This document shows positions 1 to 6,371 of a stretch of DNA of 6,371 nucleotides, piece after piece (the first letter of the stretch is position 1; every line of letters starts with the position of its first letter). Made by a program: the position numbers and the translations under genes. The notes beneath the pieces were generated by a model. It saw nothing but the letters and a program-made list of their open reading frames with translations. It had not been told where the DNA came from and did no database searches. Origin of the DNA: Desulfuromusa sp. (GTDB lineage: Bacteria; Desulfobacterota; Desulfuromonadia; Desulfuromonadales; Geopsychrobacteraceae). The stretch is taken from NCBI GenBank assembly GCA_021157505.1, contig JAGGWI010000096.1, forward strand, positions 1-6,371. The letters run 5' to 3'.

Positions 1-394
1 AGTCCGTAGAAAACAACGTGTTGCGGCAGTCACCGAAGCAGATTCTGCACTGCGACTGGTTTTCCGAAAACATAATAATTTCCGTAATCAGGTCAATCTG
101 GAAATTCACCAGTCATTGACCAGCTTGGAGCAGACTGGAAAGTTGGTGGAACTTTACCAGGGAGGGATCATTCCTCAGGCCAATCAGACCTTTCAGGCCA
201 CGTTGAGTGCCTACCAGGTCGACAAGGTCGATTTTCTCGATCTGCTCAATTCTTTAATGACACTCTATCGCTACGAAATCGATTATATCAAGGCACTCAG
301 TGATCAGCAGCGGAGCATGGCGAGGCTGGAAGCAGCTGCCGGCCTTGCGGCTGATCAATTACTCGAACCATCAACCCGCATCCAAGGATCATGA
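1..394 (+). CDS. TolC-family outer-membrane efflux channel, C-terminal part (CusC-like)
   Basis: This is the end of an outer-membrane factor, the trimeric channel through which a tripartite efflux pump expels its substrate. The frame is open from base 2 and encodes 130 residues before TGA at 392-394; the N-terminus lies outside the window. What is visible is long, helix-forming and polar, as in the coiled-coil barrel of TolC proteins. It includes the typical turn and helix 'YQGGIIPQA' (fragment residues 51-59) followed by 'VDFLDLLNS' (75-83), which matches the usual 'G-Q-V-D-F-L-D-x-L' pattern in CzcC/CusC homologues. A TTG at 116 opens a shorter reading frame, but the coding similarity continues upstream of it, so it is not the real start. 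The stop overlaps the adaptor start by 4 bases, which implies translational coupling. Assignment to a Cu/Ag system rests on the neighbours only. Confidence 0.88.
   Translation, partial: VRRKQRVAAVTEADSALRLVFRKHNNFRNQVNLEIHQSLTSLEQTGKLVELYQGGIIPQANQTFQATLSAYQVDKVDFLDLLNSLMTLYRYEIDYIKALSDQQRSMARLEAAAGLAADQLLEPSTRIQGS
384..388 (+). promoter_or_regulatory. Ribosome binding site of the adaptor gene, AAGGA
   Basis: AAGGA lies inside the end of the outer-membrane factor gene. It is 2 bases before the ATG at 391 and 8 bases before the ATG at 397. The spacing favours the second ATG, so the adaptor may start two codons later than the longest frame. Confidence 0.5.
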
Positions 395-1887
395 CAATGC
401 GAATATTTCTGAAATCGACACTCTCTTTGTTAGCAGTCCTGCTTTTGGCGGGTGGAATTTTTCTCAACCTTGACCTGAGTTCCCCGCAGGCACCACTGAA
501 TGGGCCCGAACATAGTCATGCCGCTGAACAGTACACCTGCGGCATGCACCCGATGATCATTACCGATGAACCGGGAATCTGCCCGATCTGTCACATGGAT
601 CTGACGCCGATGAAAGCAGAGACCGGCGGCGTGGTGGAAACTTCTGGAGAGCGAAAGATCAAATATTGGCAGGCACCGATGGATCCGACCTACATCCGCG
701 ATGAACCGGGAAAGTCACCGATGGGGATGGATCTGGTTCCGGTTTATGAAGATCAGGCAACTGGTGGGTCGATGATCAGCATCGATCCAACCACGATTCA
801 GAATATGGGTGTCCGTACTGCCGGGGTAGTACGTAGCAATCTGTCACGATCAATTCGCACTGTTGGCCTGGTCGACTACGAAGAACCAAAGCAGTATGTG
901 GTCAACACCAAAATCGCCGGCTGGGTCGAAAAACTCTATGTCGCTGAAACCGGACAGCAGGTAAAAAAAGGGCAAAAGCTGCTTAAAATTTACAGCCCGG
1001 AACTGGTCACCGCACAACAGGAGCTGTTGCTGGCCCGTGATAATTACAACTCTCTGAAACAGAGCAGCTTTGCATATATTTCGGATAGCGCCAGACGTTT
1101 GCTCGACTCGTCACGTAAACGACTCCAGCTTTGGGATGTCAGCGACAAGCAGATTGCCCAGCTTGAAAAAACCGGCCAAGTGAGTAAAACCATCACCCTT
1201 TACGCCCCGTACCAGGGGATCGTGACGGCAAAAATGGTCAACGAGGGGATGTACGTCAAAGCCGGGATGCCGCTGCTCAACCTGGCTGATTTATCGAAAG
1301 TATGGGTTCTGGCTGATATCTACGAGTACCAGCTACCGTGGGTCAAAGTCGGTCAATCGGTTCGGGTAGAACTGCCGTATGTCAAAAACCGCAGTTTGAC
1401 TGGCCATATCAATTATATTTACCCCTTTGTCGAACCCAAAACCCGGACGATTAAAGCTCGCATTGAGTTGGACAATGCCGATCTTGAACTTCGCCCGGAG
1501 ATGTACGTGACCGTTTATCTAACCGGTGAACAGTTGAATAATGTGCTGGTCATTCCACAGGAAGCGGTTCTTCATTCCGGTGAAAAGCAGACTGTCTTTG
1601 TCGCCCAGCGCGGTGGCCGCTTCGAACCTCGGCTGGTCAAAACCGGTCTGCAAGGTGAAAACGGTCATATTGAGATCTTGCAGGGGTTATTCGAAGGGGA
1701 GCAGGTCGTAACCAGCGCCCAGTTCATGCTTGATTCGGAAAGTAAACTGCGCGAAGCGATTCAGAAAATGCTCAATCCAGTCCGTTCCGAATCGCCGCCA
1801 AGAGCTGAGGAGAGTGATCTTTCTGATCTGTTCAGTGATGCCAAAACAACAGAGTCGAAAACAGGTCTTGAGGACCTTTTCAATTAA
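391..1887 (+). CDS. cusB: CusB-type periplasmic adaptor of a Cu/Ag RND efflux pump, with two heavy-metal-binding modules
   Basis: This membrane fusion protein links the RND pump to the outer-membrane channel and probably hands over metal. It has 498 residues, more than the roughly 400 of E. coli CusB because of N-terminal additions. Residues 1-28 form a signal/anchor segment (K8, hydrophobic 11-26). Residues 48-74 form a metal-binding module with C50, M52, H53, C64, C67, H68 and M69. Residues 91-117 form a second copy in which the cysteines are absent and W93, M97, M111 and M113 remain ('KSPMGMDLVPVYED'). Then come the first barrel and lipoyl half (about 170-200), a helical hairpin (about 203-262), the second lipoyl half with 'YAPYQGIV' (271-278), a beta barrel (about 300-378) and the membrane-proximal domain (to about 460). 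A 38-residue acidic tail ends the protein. Its start overlaps the channel gene and cusA follows 20 bases downstream, giving C-B-A operon order. An ATG at 397 is an alternative start. Confidence 0.95.
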   Translation: MTMRIFLKSTLSLLAVLLLAGGIFLNLDLSSPQAPLNGPEHSHAAEQYTCGMHPMIITDEPGICPICHMDLTPMKAETGGVVETSGERKIKYWQAPMDPTYIRDEPGKSPMGMDLVPVYEDQATGGSMISIDPTTIQNMGVRTAGVVRSNLSRSIRTVGLVDYEEPKQYVVNTKIAGWVEKLYVAETGQQVKKGQKLLKIYSPELVTAQQELLLARDNYNSLKQSSFAYISDSARRLLDSSRKRLQLWDVSDKQIAQLEKTGQVSKTITLYAPYQGIVTAKMVNEGMYVKAGMPLLNLADLSKVWVLADIYEYQLPWVKVGQSVRVELPYVKNRSLTGHINYIYPFVEPKTRTIKARIELDNADLELRPEMYVTVYLTGEQLNNVLVIPQEAVLHSGEKQTVFVAQRGGRFEPRLVKTGLQGENGHIEILQGLFEGEQVVTSAQFMLDSESKLREAIQKMLNPVRSESPPRAEESDLSDLFSDAKTTESKTGLEDLFN

Positions 1888-1907
1888 TCAACGACAGGGA
1901 ATAAACC

Positions 1908-4900
1908 ATGTTGGGAAAAATCATCGAATGGTCAATTAGAAATAAATACATGGTGGTGCTACTCACTGCTTTTCTGGTGATTGGCGGCATCTATGCCCTA
2001 CAGAACACACCTCTTGATGCGATTCCCGATCTTTCAGATGTCCAGGTGATCATCTTTACCGAGTACCCGGGACAAGCACCGCAAGTGGTCGAAGATCAGG
2101 TGACCTATCCACTGACCACGCAGATGTTGTCAGTTCCGCAGGCAAAAACTGTGCGTGGTTTCTCCTTCTTCGGAATCTCCTTTGTCTATATTATTTTTGA
2201 GGATGGGACCGATCTCTACTGGGCTCGTTCACGGGTACTCGAATATCTCAACTATGCAGCCGGACGGCTGCCGAAAGGGGTCACTCCGAGCCTCGGTCCG
2301 GATGCCACCGGGGTTGGCTGGATCTATGAGTATGTGCTGGAAAGTGACCGCCACGACCTGCAGGAACTGCGCTCGATTCAAGACTGGTTCCTGCGCTATG
2401 AGCTGACTGCGGTCGATGGTGTCTCCGAAGTCGCAAGCATCGGTGGTTATGTGAAGCAATATCAGGTCGAAATCGATCCTCTGCAACTACTTGCCTACCA
2501 CCTTACTATTCCGCAGATCCGCAAAGCAATTCAACGGAGTAATAATGATGTCGGTGGCCGCTTGATCGAAATAGCCGAAACTGAGTTTATGGTTCGAGGG
2601 CTCGGCTACATCAAATCAACCGAAGATCTGGAACAAATTGTGGTGGGGACCGATCAACGTGGCACGCCAATCCTCTTACGTGATTTAGCCCGGGTGAGTA
2701 TCGGTCCAGAACTGCGCCGGGGGGCAGCAGAACTGGATGGCCAGGGCGAAGCGGTCGGTGGCATTGTGGTGATGCGTTATGGTGAAAATGCCCTGCAGAC
2801 CATCAACAACGTCAAAGAAAAACTGAAGCAACTGCAGGCCGGGCTACCGGAAGGGGTGCGAATTGTCCCGACCTACGACCGTAGCGGTCTGATTGAGCGG
2901 GCAGTCAATACCTTGAAGGAAAAGCTGCTGGAAGAGAGTATTGTTGTCGCCCTGGTCACAGCACTGTTTCTGTTCCACCTGCCAAGTGCGCTGGTGGCAA
3001 TTCTTACCTTGCCGATCGCAATCCTGATTGCATTCCTGATCATGTATGCCCAGGGAATCAACGCCAATATCATGAGTCTCGGCGGTATCGCCATCGCTAT
3101 CGGTGCCATGATCGATGCGGCGATTATTATGATTGAAAATGCTCATAAACACCTGGAACGGGATCAGGGCAAAAAACCCCATTGGGAAATCATCCTCGCC
3201 TCGTCCAAAGAGGTCGGCCCGACGCTGTTTTTCTCATTACTGGTGATTACCGTCTCCTTTATCCCGGTGTTCACGCTACAGGACCAAGCGGGGCGGCTGT
3301 TTAAACCGCTGGCTTTTACCAAAACATATGCCATGGGTGCTGCCGCTCTTTTATCGATCACCCTCATCCCGGTGCTGATGGGCTGGTTTATCCGTGGCAA
3401 GATCAAGCCCGAGCATGCCAATCCGATCAACCGCTTACTGATCCGCATCTACCATCCCATCGTCGACTTTGTCCTCAATTGGCGCAAGCTGACATTGGTG
3501 GTAGCGATACTGCTCGTCGGTTCGATCTGGTATCCCCTGTCAAAGATGGGCAGTGAATTCATGCCCCCCCTTTACGAAGGCGACCTGCTTTACATGCCGA
3601 CGACCATGCCGGGGATCTCAATGACCAAAGCCAAAGAGCTACTGCAGCAGACCGACCGGATTATCGCTCAGTTCCCTGAAGTTGAGCGCACCTTTGGCAA
3701 GGTTGGACGGGCAGAAACAGCCACCGATCCGGCACCGCTGTCGATGCTGGAAACCACCATCATGCTTAAACCGGAAGATGATTGGCGCAAGGTTCCAACC
3801 CCACGTTTCTACAGTGATTGGGATCACAGCTTCGAATTTCTGAAAAAACCATTGCGTTTTATCTTGCCCGAGGAAAAACCAATTTCGGTGGACAAGTTAA
3901 TTGAAGAGTTAAACAACGCCATTCAGTTTCCCGGCCTGACAAACGCCTGGACCATGCCGATCAAAACCCGTATTGATATGCTCTCAACCGGGATCAAGAC
4001 ACCGGTCGGGATCAAAATTATGGGACCTGATCTGCAAACTCTGAGTGATCTCGGCGAGCAGATTGAGGTTCTGGTGCGCAACCTGCCGGGAACTTTGAGT
4101 GCTTTCTCAGAGCGGGTGGTCGGTGGCAATTATCTCGATTTCACTATTGATCGAATCGAAATTGCCCGTTACGGCCTGACCGTAGCCGATGTGCAGGAAG
4201 TTATTCAAACGGCAATCGGTGGCATGAACGTCACCCAGACGGTCGAAGGATTGGAGCGCTACCCGGTCAATATCCGTTATCAGCGTGACTACCGGAACGA
4301 TCTACAATCACTGCGGCAGGTGTTGGTCCCCCTTAAAGATGGCAAGCATGTACCGATCTCACAGTTGGTGAAAATTGAGTTTAAAAAAGGGCCTCCGGGA
4401 ATCAAGAGTGAAAATGCCCGCCGCACCGCCTGGGTCTACATTGATCTACGCGGCATCGATGTCGGAACTTATGTCAGGACAGCACAGGCGGCAATCGGCC
4501 AGCAGATCGAATTGCCAGCTGGATACAGCATCGTCTGGAGCGGTCAGTTCGAGTACATGGAATCGGCACGCAAGCGCCTCATCGTCATCATCCCGCTGAC
4601 CATACTGATTATCTTCATCATCCTCTACACCAGCACCAAGTCGATGATCCAAACATTCATCGTTTTTCTTGCTGTCCCCTTTTCTCTGGTTGGCGCTTTC
4701 TGGTTTCTCTGGCTCCTCGACTACAATATGTCTGTGGCGGTCTGGGTCGGGGTGATTGCCCTGGCCGGGTTGGATGCCGAAACTGGAGTAGTGATGCTGC
4801 TGTATCTCAATCTGGCACACAAACTCTGGGGAGATCAGGGCAGAATGCAAACCCTTGGGGACCTGAAACAAGCGATTCATCACGGAGCAGTGAAACGAAT

Positions 4901-5141
4901 TCGACCAAAAGTGATGACGATAGCCGTCATCATCGCCGGATTATTACCAATCATGTGGAGTCATGGTGCCGGTGCTGATGTGATGAAGCGAATCGCTGCA
5001 CCAATGGTGGGCGGTGTAGTGACTTCAGGAATTATGGAATTGATGGTCTACCCGGTGATCTTCTATCTCTGGCGCGGACATAAACTGAAAAAAGATCTGA
5101 CTCCGACCAGTCAGACTGAACTAGTGTCGGGTCATGAGTGA
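1908..5141 (+). CDS. cusA: CusA-type heavy-metal RND efflux pump, probably Cu(I)/Ag(I)
   Basis: This is the inner-membrane proton-driven pump that binds Cu(I)/Ag(I) and passes it to the channel. It has 1077 residues; E. coli CusA has 1047. AGGGA lies 7 bases before the ATG. The topology is that of an RND protein: TM1 about 13-31, a periplasmic domain to about 340, TM2-6 about 343-494, TM7 about 526-545, a second periplasmic domain to about 887, and TM8-12 to about 1053. Aligned by eye with E. coli CusA from memory, the three-methionine site M573/M623/M672 corresponds to M563, M613 and M691. The charge relay D405/E939/K984 corresponds to D403 in 'GAMIDAAIIMIEN', E958 and K1001. The ladder methionines correspond to M389, M401, M408, M476, M491 and M1026. 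These are the marks of the monovalent-metal group rather than CzcA-type divalent pumps, which carry 'DGAxxxVEN'. Relative to E. coli CusA, about 10 residues are missing after TM4 and about 29 are added around 627-655. The frame is intact. Confidence 0.97.
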   Translation: MLGKIIEWSIRNKYMVVLLTAFLVIGGIYALQNTPLDAIPDLSDVQVIIFTEYPGQAPQVVEDQVTYPLTTQMLSVPQAKTVRGFSFFGISFVYIIFEDGTDLYWARSRVLEYLNYAAGRLPKGVTPSLGPDATGVGWIYEYVLESDRHDLQELRSIQDWFLRYELTAVDGVSEVASIGGYVKQYQVEIDPLQLLAYHLTIPQIRKAIQRSNNDVGGRLIEIAETEFMVRGLGYIKSTEDLEQIVVGTDQRGTPILLRDLARVSIGPELRRGAAELDGQGEAVGGIVVMRYGENALQTINNVKEKLKQLQAGLPEGVRIVPTYDRSGLIERAVNTLKEKLLEESIVVALVTALFLFHLPSALVAILTLPIAILIAFLIMYAQGINANIMSLGGIAIAIGAMIDAAIIMIENAHKHLERDQGKKPHWEIILASSKEVGPTLFFSLLVITVSFIPVFTLQDQAGRLFKPLAFTKTYAMGAAALLSITLIPVLMGWFIRGKIKPEHANPINRLLIRIYHPIVDFVLNWRKLTLVVAILLVGSIWYPLSKMGSEFMPPLYEGDLLYMPTTMPGISMTKAKELLQQTDRIIAQFPEVERTFGKVGRAETATDPAPLSMLETTIMLKPEDDWRKVPTPRFYSDWDHSFEFLKKPLRFILPEEKPISVDKLIEELNNAIQFPGLTNAWTMPIKTRIDMLSTGIKTPVGIKIMGPDLQTLSDLGEQIEVLVRNLPGTLSAFSERVVGGNYLDFTIDRIEIARYGLTVADVQEVIQTAIGGMNVTQTVEGLERYPVNIRYQRDYRNDLQSLRQVLVPLKDGKHVPISQLVKIEFKKGPPGIKSENARRTAWVYIDLRGIDVGTYVRTAQAAIGQQIELPAGYSIVWSGQFEYMESARKRLIVIIPLTILIIFIILYTSTKSMIQTFIVFLAVPFSLVGAFWFLWLLDYNMSVAVWVGVIALAGLDAETGVVMLLYLNLAHKLWGDQGRMQTLGDLKQAIHHGAVKRIRPKVMTIAVIIAGLLPIMWSHGAGADVMKRIAAPMVGGVVTSGIMELMVYPVIFYLWRGHKLKKDLTPTSQTELVSGHE

Positions 5142-5285
5142 AGTGTTGCAAAATTGCGCTGGAATTTTGGGTGTCAACAAAACGTGATTTTCGCTGCATA
5201 GCCAGAGCTATACAGCGGAAGTCGCAATGCAGTTGATGCACAAAAGAACAAGCAAGATGCGGCATTTCATCCATGACATGACACT
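5142..5285 (+). repeat. Imperfect palindromic intergenic element with strong central hairpin
   Basis: The element begins at the base after the cusA stop. Its ends are a short inverted pair, AGTGT (5142-5146) and ACACT (5281-5285). The centre is a 19-pair stem, 5184-5202 against 5207-5225, around the 4-base loop CAGA; I count 15 Watson-Crick pairs, 3 G-U pairs and one C-A mismatch. An outer stem, TCAAC (5174-5178) with GTTGA (5232-5236), encloses it across a small internal loop. No run of T follows the hairpin, so it is not a standard terminator. The overall plan fits a dispersed palindromic repeat or a degenerate miniature element, and it could lower or stabilise read-through from cusA into the next gene. 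The stem is seen directly. The repeat identity and the outer borders are inferred, since only one copy is in the window. Confidence 0.55.
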
Positions 5286-5401
5286 GATTGAACATTAAAA
5301 ACTGGCAAACAACGACGTTTGAGAGTTGGGAACGAACAATGGCAGGAGAGAACCTGACAACCACACTGGATATTTATCCACAACAACAAAAGGAGAATCT
5401 T
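5286..5401 (+). other. Leader region before the Met/His-rich protein gene
   Basis: This is the rest of the gap between cusA and the next gene. The reading frame of the downstream gene stays open back to a TTG at 5288, and there is an in-frame ATG at 5339. Neither has a good ribosome binding site, and both would put a polar stretch in front of a clear signal peptide, so I read this stretch as untranslated. I looked for -35/-10 pairs and for CueR-like or CusR-like operators and saw nothing convincing. The downstream gene may therefore depend on read-through from the cus operon. Confidence 0.45.
5390..5395 (+). promoter_or_regulatory. Ribosome binding site AAGGAG
   Basis: A full AAGGAG sits 6 bases before the ATG at 5402. 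It fixes the start of the Met/His-rich protein there rather than at the in-frame upstream TTG (5288) or ATG (5339). Confidence 0.85.
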
Positions 5402-5881
5402 ATGAAAAAGCAAATTTTCACACTGATACTGATGGCAATCATGATGATTCCAGCCAGCACAATGGCCATGAAAAGTATGGATCACAGTAATATGGATCAC
5501 AGCAAAATGAGCAAAGGTGAGGGGATGTCAATGGGTGGCAATACGATCATGCTGGACGACACCAAGGTTGATGGGGTCACAGCATCCGCGCATCTGATGG
5601 ATGTCAAAATTAAAATGGCTGAACACGGTATGTCGACGACACATCACTTTATGATCGGGTTTATGGATCAGGCAAAGAAAATGGTGAGTCAGGGGCAAGT
5701 CGCTTTAAAAGTTGAATCCCCTGATGGAACAGTGAGTAATCCAATTAAACTTATGGGAATGAGTGGTCAATTTGGTGCCGATATCACCCTGAATCAGCAG
5801 GGGATGTATCATTTCAAAGTTGGAACTAAATTTCCCGATGGGAACAAACGGACGTTTCATATGCATTATGACAATGGCTGA
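5402..5881 (+). CDS. Exported Met/His-rich protein, putative periplasmic copper/silver-binding partner
   Basis: This is a 159-residue protein with a classic signal peptide: KK at 2-3, a hydrophobic core at 5-17 and a probable cleavage site after 'ASTMA' (18-22). The mature part of about 137 residues has 17 Met and 9 His and no Cys or Trp. It opens with a repeat-like metal-ligand segment, 'MDHSNMDHSKM' (26-36), followed by GMSMGG. The rest (about 47-156) has the alternating pattern of a small beta-sandwich, with 'THHFMIGFMD' (80-89), 'KLMGMSGQFGADITL' (116-130) and a terminal 'HMHY' (153-156). Soft ligands of this kind suit Cu(I) or Ag(I), and the position after cusCBA matches that of periplasmic metallochaperones. 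It is not a canonical CusF, which uses a Trp and a different Met/His spacing. A YtkA- or FixH-like fold is possible but unproven. I recognise the type from similar loci but know no established name. The binding role is inferred. Confidence 0.85.
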   Translation: MKKQIFTLILMAIMMIPASTMAMKSMDHSNMDHSKMSKGEGMSMGGNTIMLDDTKVDGVTASAHLMDVKIKMAEHGMSTTHHFMIGFMDQAKKMVSQGQVALKVESPDGTVSNPIKLMGMSGQFGADITLNQQGMYHFKVGTKFPDGNKRTFHMHYDNG

Positions 5882-5894
5882 TCAATCACCAACA

Positions 5895-5930
5895 ACCGGA
5901 ACAGCCCTGAGCAATCGGGTCTGTTCCGGT
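5895..5930 (+). terminator. Terminator-like hairpin after the Met/His-rich gene
   Basis: ACCGGAACAG (5895-5904) pairs perfectly with CTGTTCCGGT (5921-5930), a 10-base stem starting 14 bases after the stop codon. The loop may close further through CCC (5905-5907) with GGG (5917-5919). No T-tract follows on the + strand, so intrinsic termination may be weak or factor-assisted. On the - strand the sequence after the stem is only moderately T-rich. Its position at the end of the cus cluster, just before a promoter-like sequence, supports a boundary role. Confidence 0.55.
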
Positions 5931-5933
5931 AGC

Positions 5934-5962
5934 TTGACAACAACAAACCCGACAATTTTGAT
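5934..5962 (+). promoter_or_regulatory. Possible upstream sigma-70 promoter
   Basis: A perfect TTGACA (5934-5939) is followed after 17 bases by TTTGAT (5957-5962), which matches the -10 consensus at 4 of 6 positions. It would give a leader of about 20-25 bases for the sensor gene. It overlaps the stronger candidate promoter just downstream, so both may be used or this one may be chance. Confidence 0.35.
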
Positions 5963-5986
5963 AAAGATTACATTTTCCAGTATACT
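5958..5986 (+). promoter_or_regulatory. Strong sigma-70-type promoter candidate for the sensor gene
   Basis: TTGATA (5958-5963, 5 of 6 to consensus) and TATACT (5981-5986, 5 of 6) are separated by exactly 17 bases. With a usual 6-base discriminator (GCCAAT), transcription would start at 5993, the A of the next gene's ATG. That fits the absence of a ribosome binding site there and suggests a leaderless message. Confidence 0.6.
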
Positions 5987-5992
5987 GCCAAT

Positions 5993-6371
5993 ATGCCAAG
6001 TGAATTTCTCACCTTTCTCCTCTATCTGTTTTACGGTATGGCCTTTTTTGCCATTGGCGTTTCCATTACCTCCCGGGATACCCGTGCCAGCAATCTGAAA
6101 ATTGCCGGGGTGTTGTGGTTATTTGCCCTGTTTGCTTACAGTCACGCTTTTCATGAATGGTTTGAACTTTATCAAAATTTGCCATCACCAGTGTTTCACG
6201 AACAGTTTATTCCCCTGATCAATCTTTTGAAACTGATCCTGGTTTTTGTCTCTTTCAGCTTTCTGCTGCTATTCGGGATACACATTCTGCGACTGGTTTT
6301 CCCCGGCAAAAACCAGCTGTTCAACCTGTTGCCATTCGTAGCGGTGGTGGTGCTGATCATTGCCATTTTAC
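5993..6371 (+). CDS. N-terminal membrane domain of a probable sensor protein (partial)
   Basis: The right edge cuts this gene after 126 codons, and the frame is open to the end. The visible part is strongly hydrophobic, with likely membrane spans at about 5-24, 36-53, 74-99 and 109-126. Between the second and third spans is 'SHAFHEWFELY' (50-60). A similar 'HGLHEW' motif after the second span is familiar to me from multi-span input domains of histidine kinases and related signalling proteins, so a membrane sensor kinase or diguanylate cyclase is likely. No kinase or GGDEF domain is in the window to prove it. The ATG at 5993 is the only good in-frame start nearby. It has no Shine-Dalgarno sequence, and an internal ATG at 6038 would cut into the first span. 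The gene appears to be a separate unit from the cus cluster, so a role in metal sensing is not implied by co-transcription. Confidence 0.7.
   Translation, partial: MPSEFLTFLLYLFYGMAFFAIGVSITSRDTRASNLKIAGVLWLFALFAYSHAFHEWFELYQNLPSPVFHEQFIPLINLLKLILVFVSFSFLLLFGIHILRLVFPGKNQLFNLLPFVAVVVLIIAIL

Noticed and set aside
1730..1939. Open frame of 69 codons across the cusB-cusA junction
   Set aside because: It lies in another frame of the cusB end, has no ribosome binding site, and its product has no recognisable pattern; it is a shadow frame.
5184..5225. Central hairpin as a rho-independent terminator of cusA
   Set aside because: No T-tract follows either arm, and the pairing extends into a larger nested palindrome, so a repeat element explains it better.
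5271..5300. Promoter or CusR/CueR-like operator around the ATGACATGACAC repeat
   Set aside because: No -10 at usable spacing, and no inverted symmetry of the CusR or CueR type; the short repeat is likely chance.
5032..5364. Reverse-strand open frame over the cusA end and the intergenic element
   Set aside because: It runs antisense through conserved cusA codons and the hairpin, and the product is Cys/His-scattered with no domain-like pattern.
5288..5401. N-terminal extension of the Met/His-rich protein from TTG 5288 or ATG 5339
   Set aside because: The frame is open, but a strong AAGGAG and a complete signal peptide both point to ATG 5402.
5142..5401. CRISPR array or small RNA gene in the gap
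   Set aside because: No regularly spaced direct repeats, and no promoter plus terminator pair that would define a separate small RNA.
5820..6098. Forward open frame of 92 codons covering the terminator and the sensor start
   Set aside because: It overlaps two better supported genes in a different frame and crosses the hairpin and promoter; low-complexity translation.

Overview
The window comes from a Gram-negative bacterium of moderate GC content. The evidence is a three-part export machine that spans both membranes: an outer-membrane channel, a periplasmic adaptor and an inner-membrane RND pump. The style of the proteins, including the long RND variant and the 'HAFHEW' membrane sensor at the right edge, reminds me of Desulfuromonas/Geobacter-type bacteria. 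That is an impression from memory, not a demonstrated assignment.

Layout, all on the + strand. Positions 1-394 hold the C-terminal end of a TolC-family outer-membrane factor, cut by the left edge. It overlaps by 4 bases (ATGA) a complete CusB-type adaptor (391-1887) with two N-terminal heavy-metal-binding modules. After 20 bases comes a complete CusA-type RND pump (1908-5141). The pump has the three-methionine substrate site and the methionine and charge relay of copper/silver pumps. A 260-base gap follows. Its first 144 bases (5142-5285) form an imperfect palindromic element with a very strong central hairpin, starting at the base after the cusA stop. The rest is a leader ending in a strong ribosome binding site. 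Next is a 159-residue exported, cysteine-free, Met/His-rich protein (5402-5881), probably a periplasmic copper/silver binder. A terminator-like hairpin (5895-5930) closes the cluster. Just past it lies a good promoter-like sequence whose predicted start falls on the ATG of a multi-membrane-span sensor-like protein (5993 onward), cut by the right edge.

Working together (inference from families and order): the Met/His-rich protein and the adaptor's metal-binding modules would capture Cu(I)/Ag(I) in the periplasm. CusA would move the ion through its methionine ladder into the TolC-like channel and out of the cell. No regulator, P-type ATPase or canonical CusF is visible. The locus is mostly a recognisable copper/silver efflux operon. 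The less ordinary parts are the palindromic element, the Met/His-rich partner and the possible leaderless promoter of the last gene.
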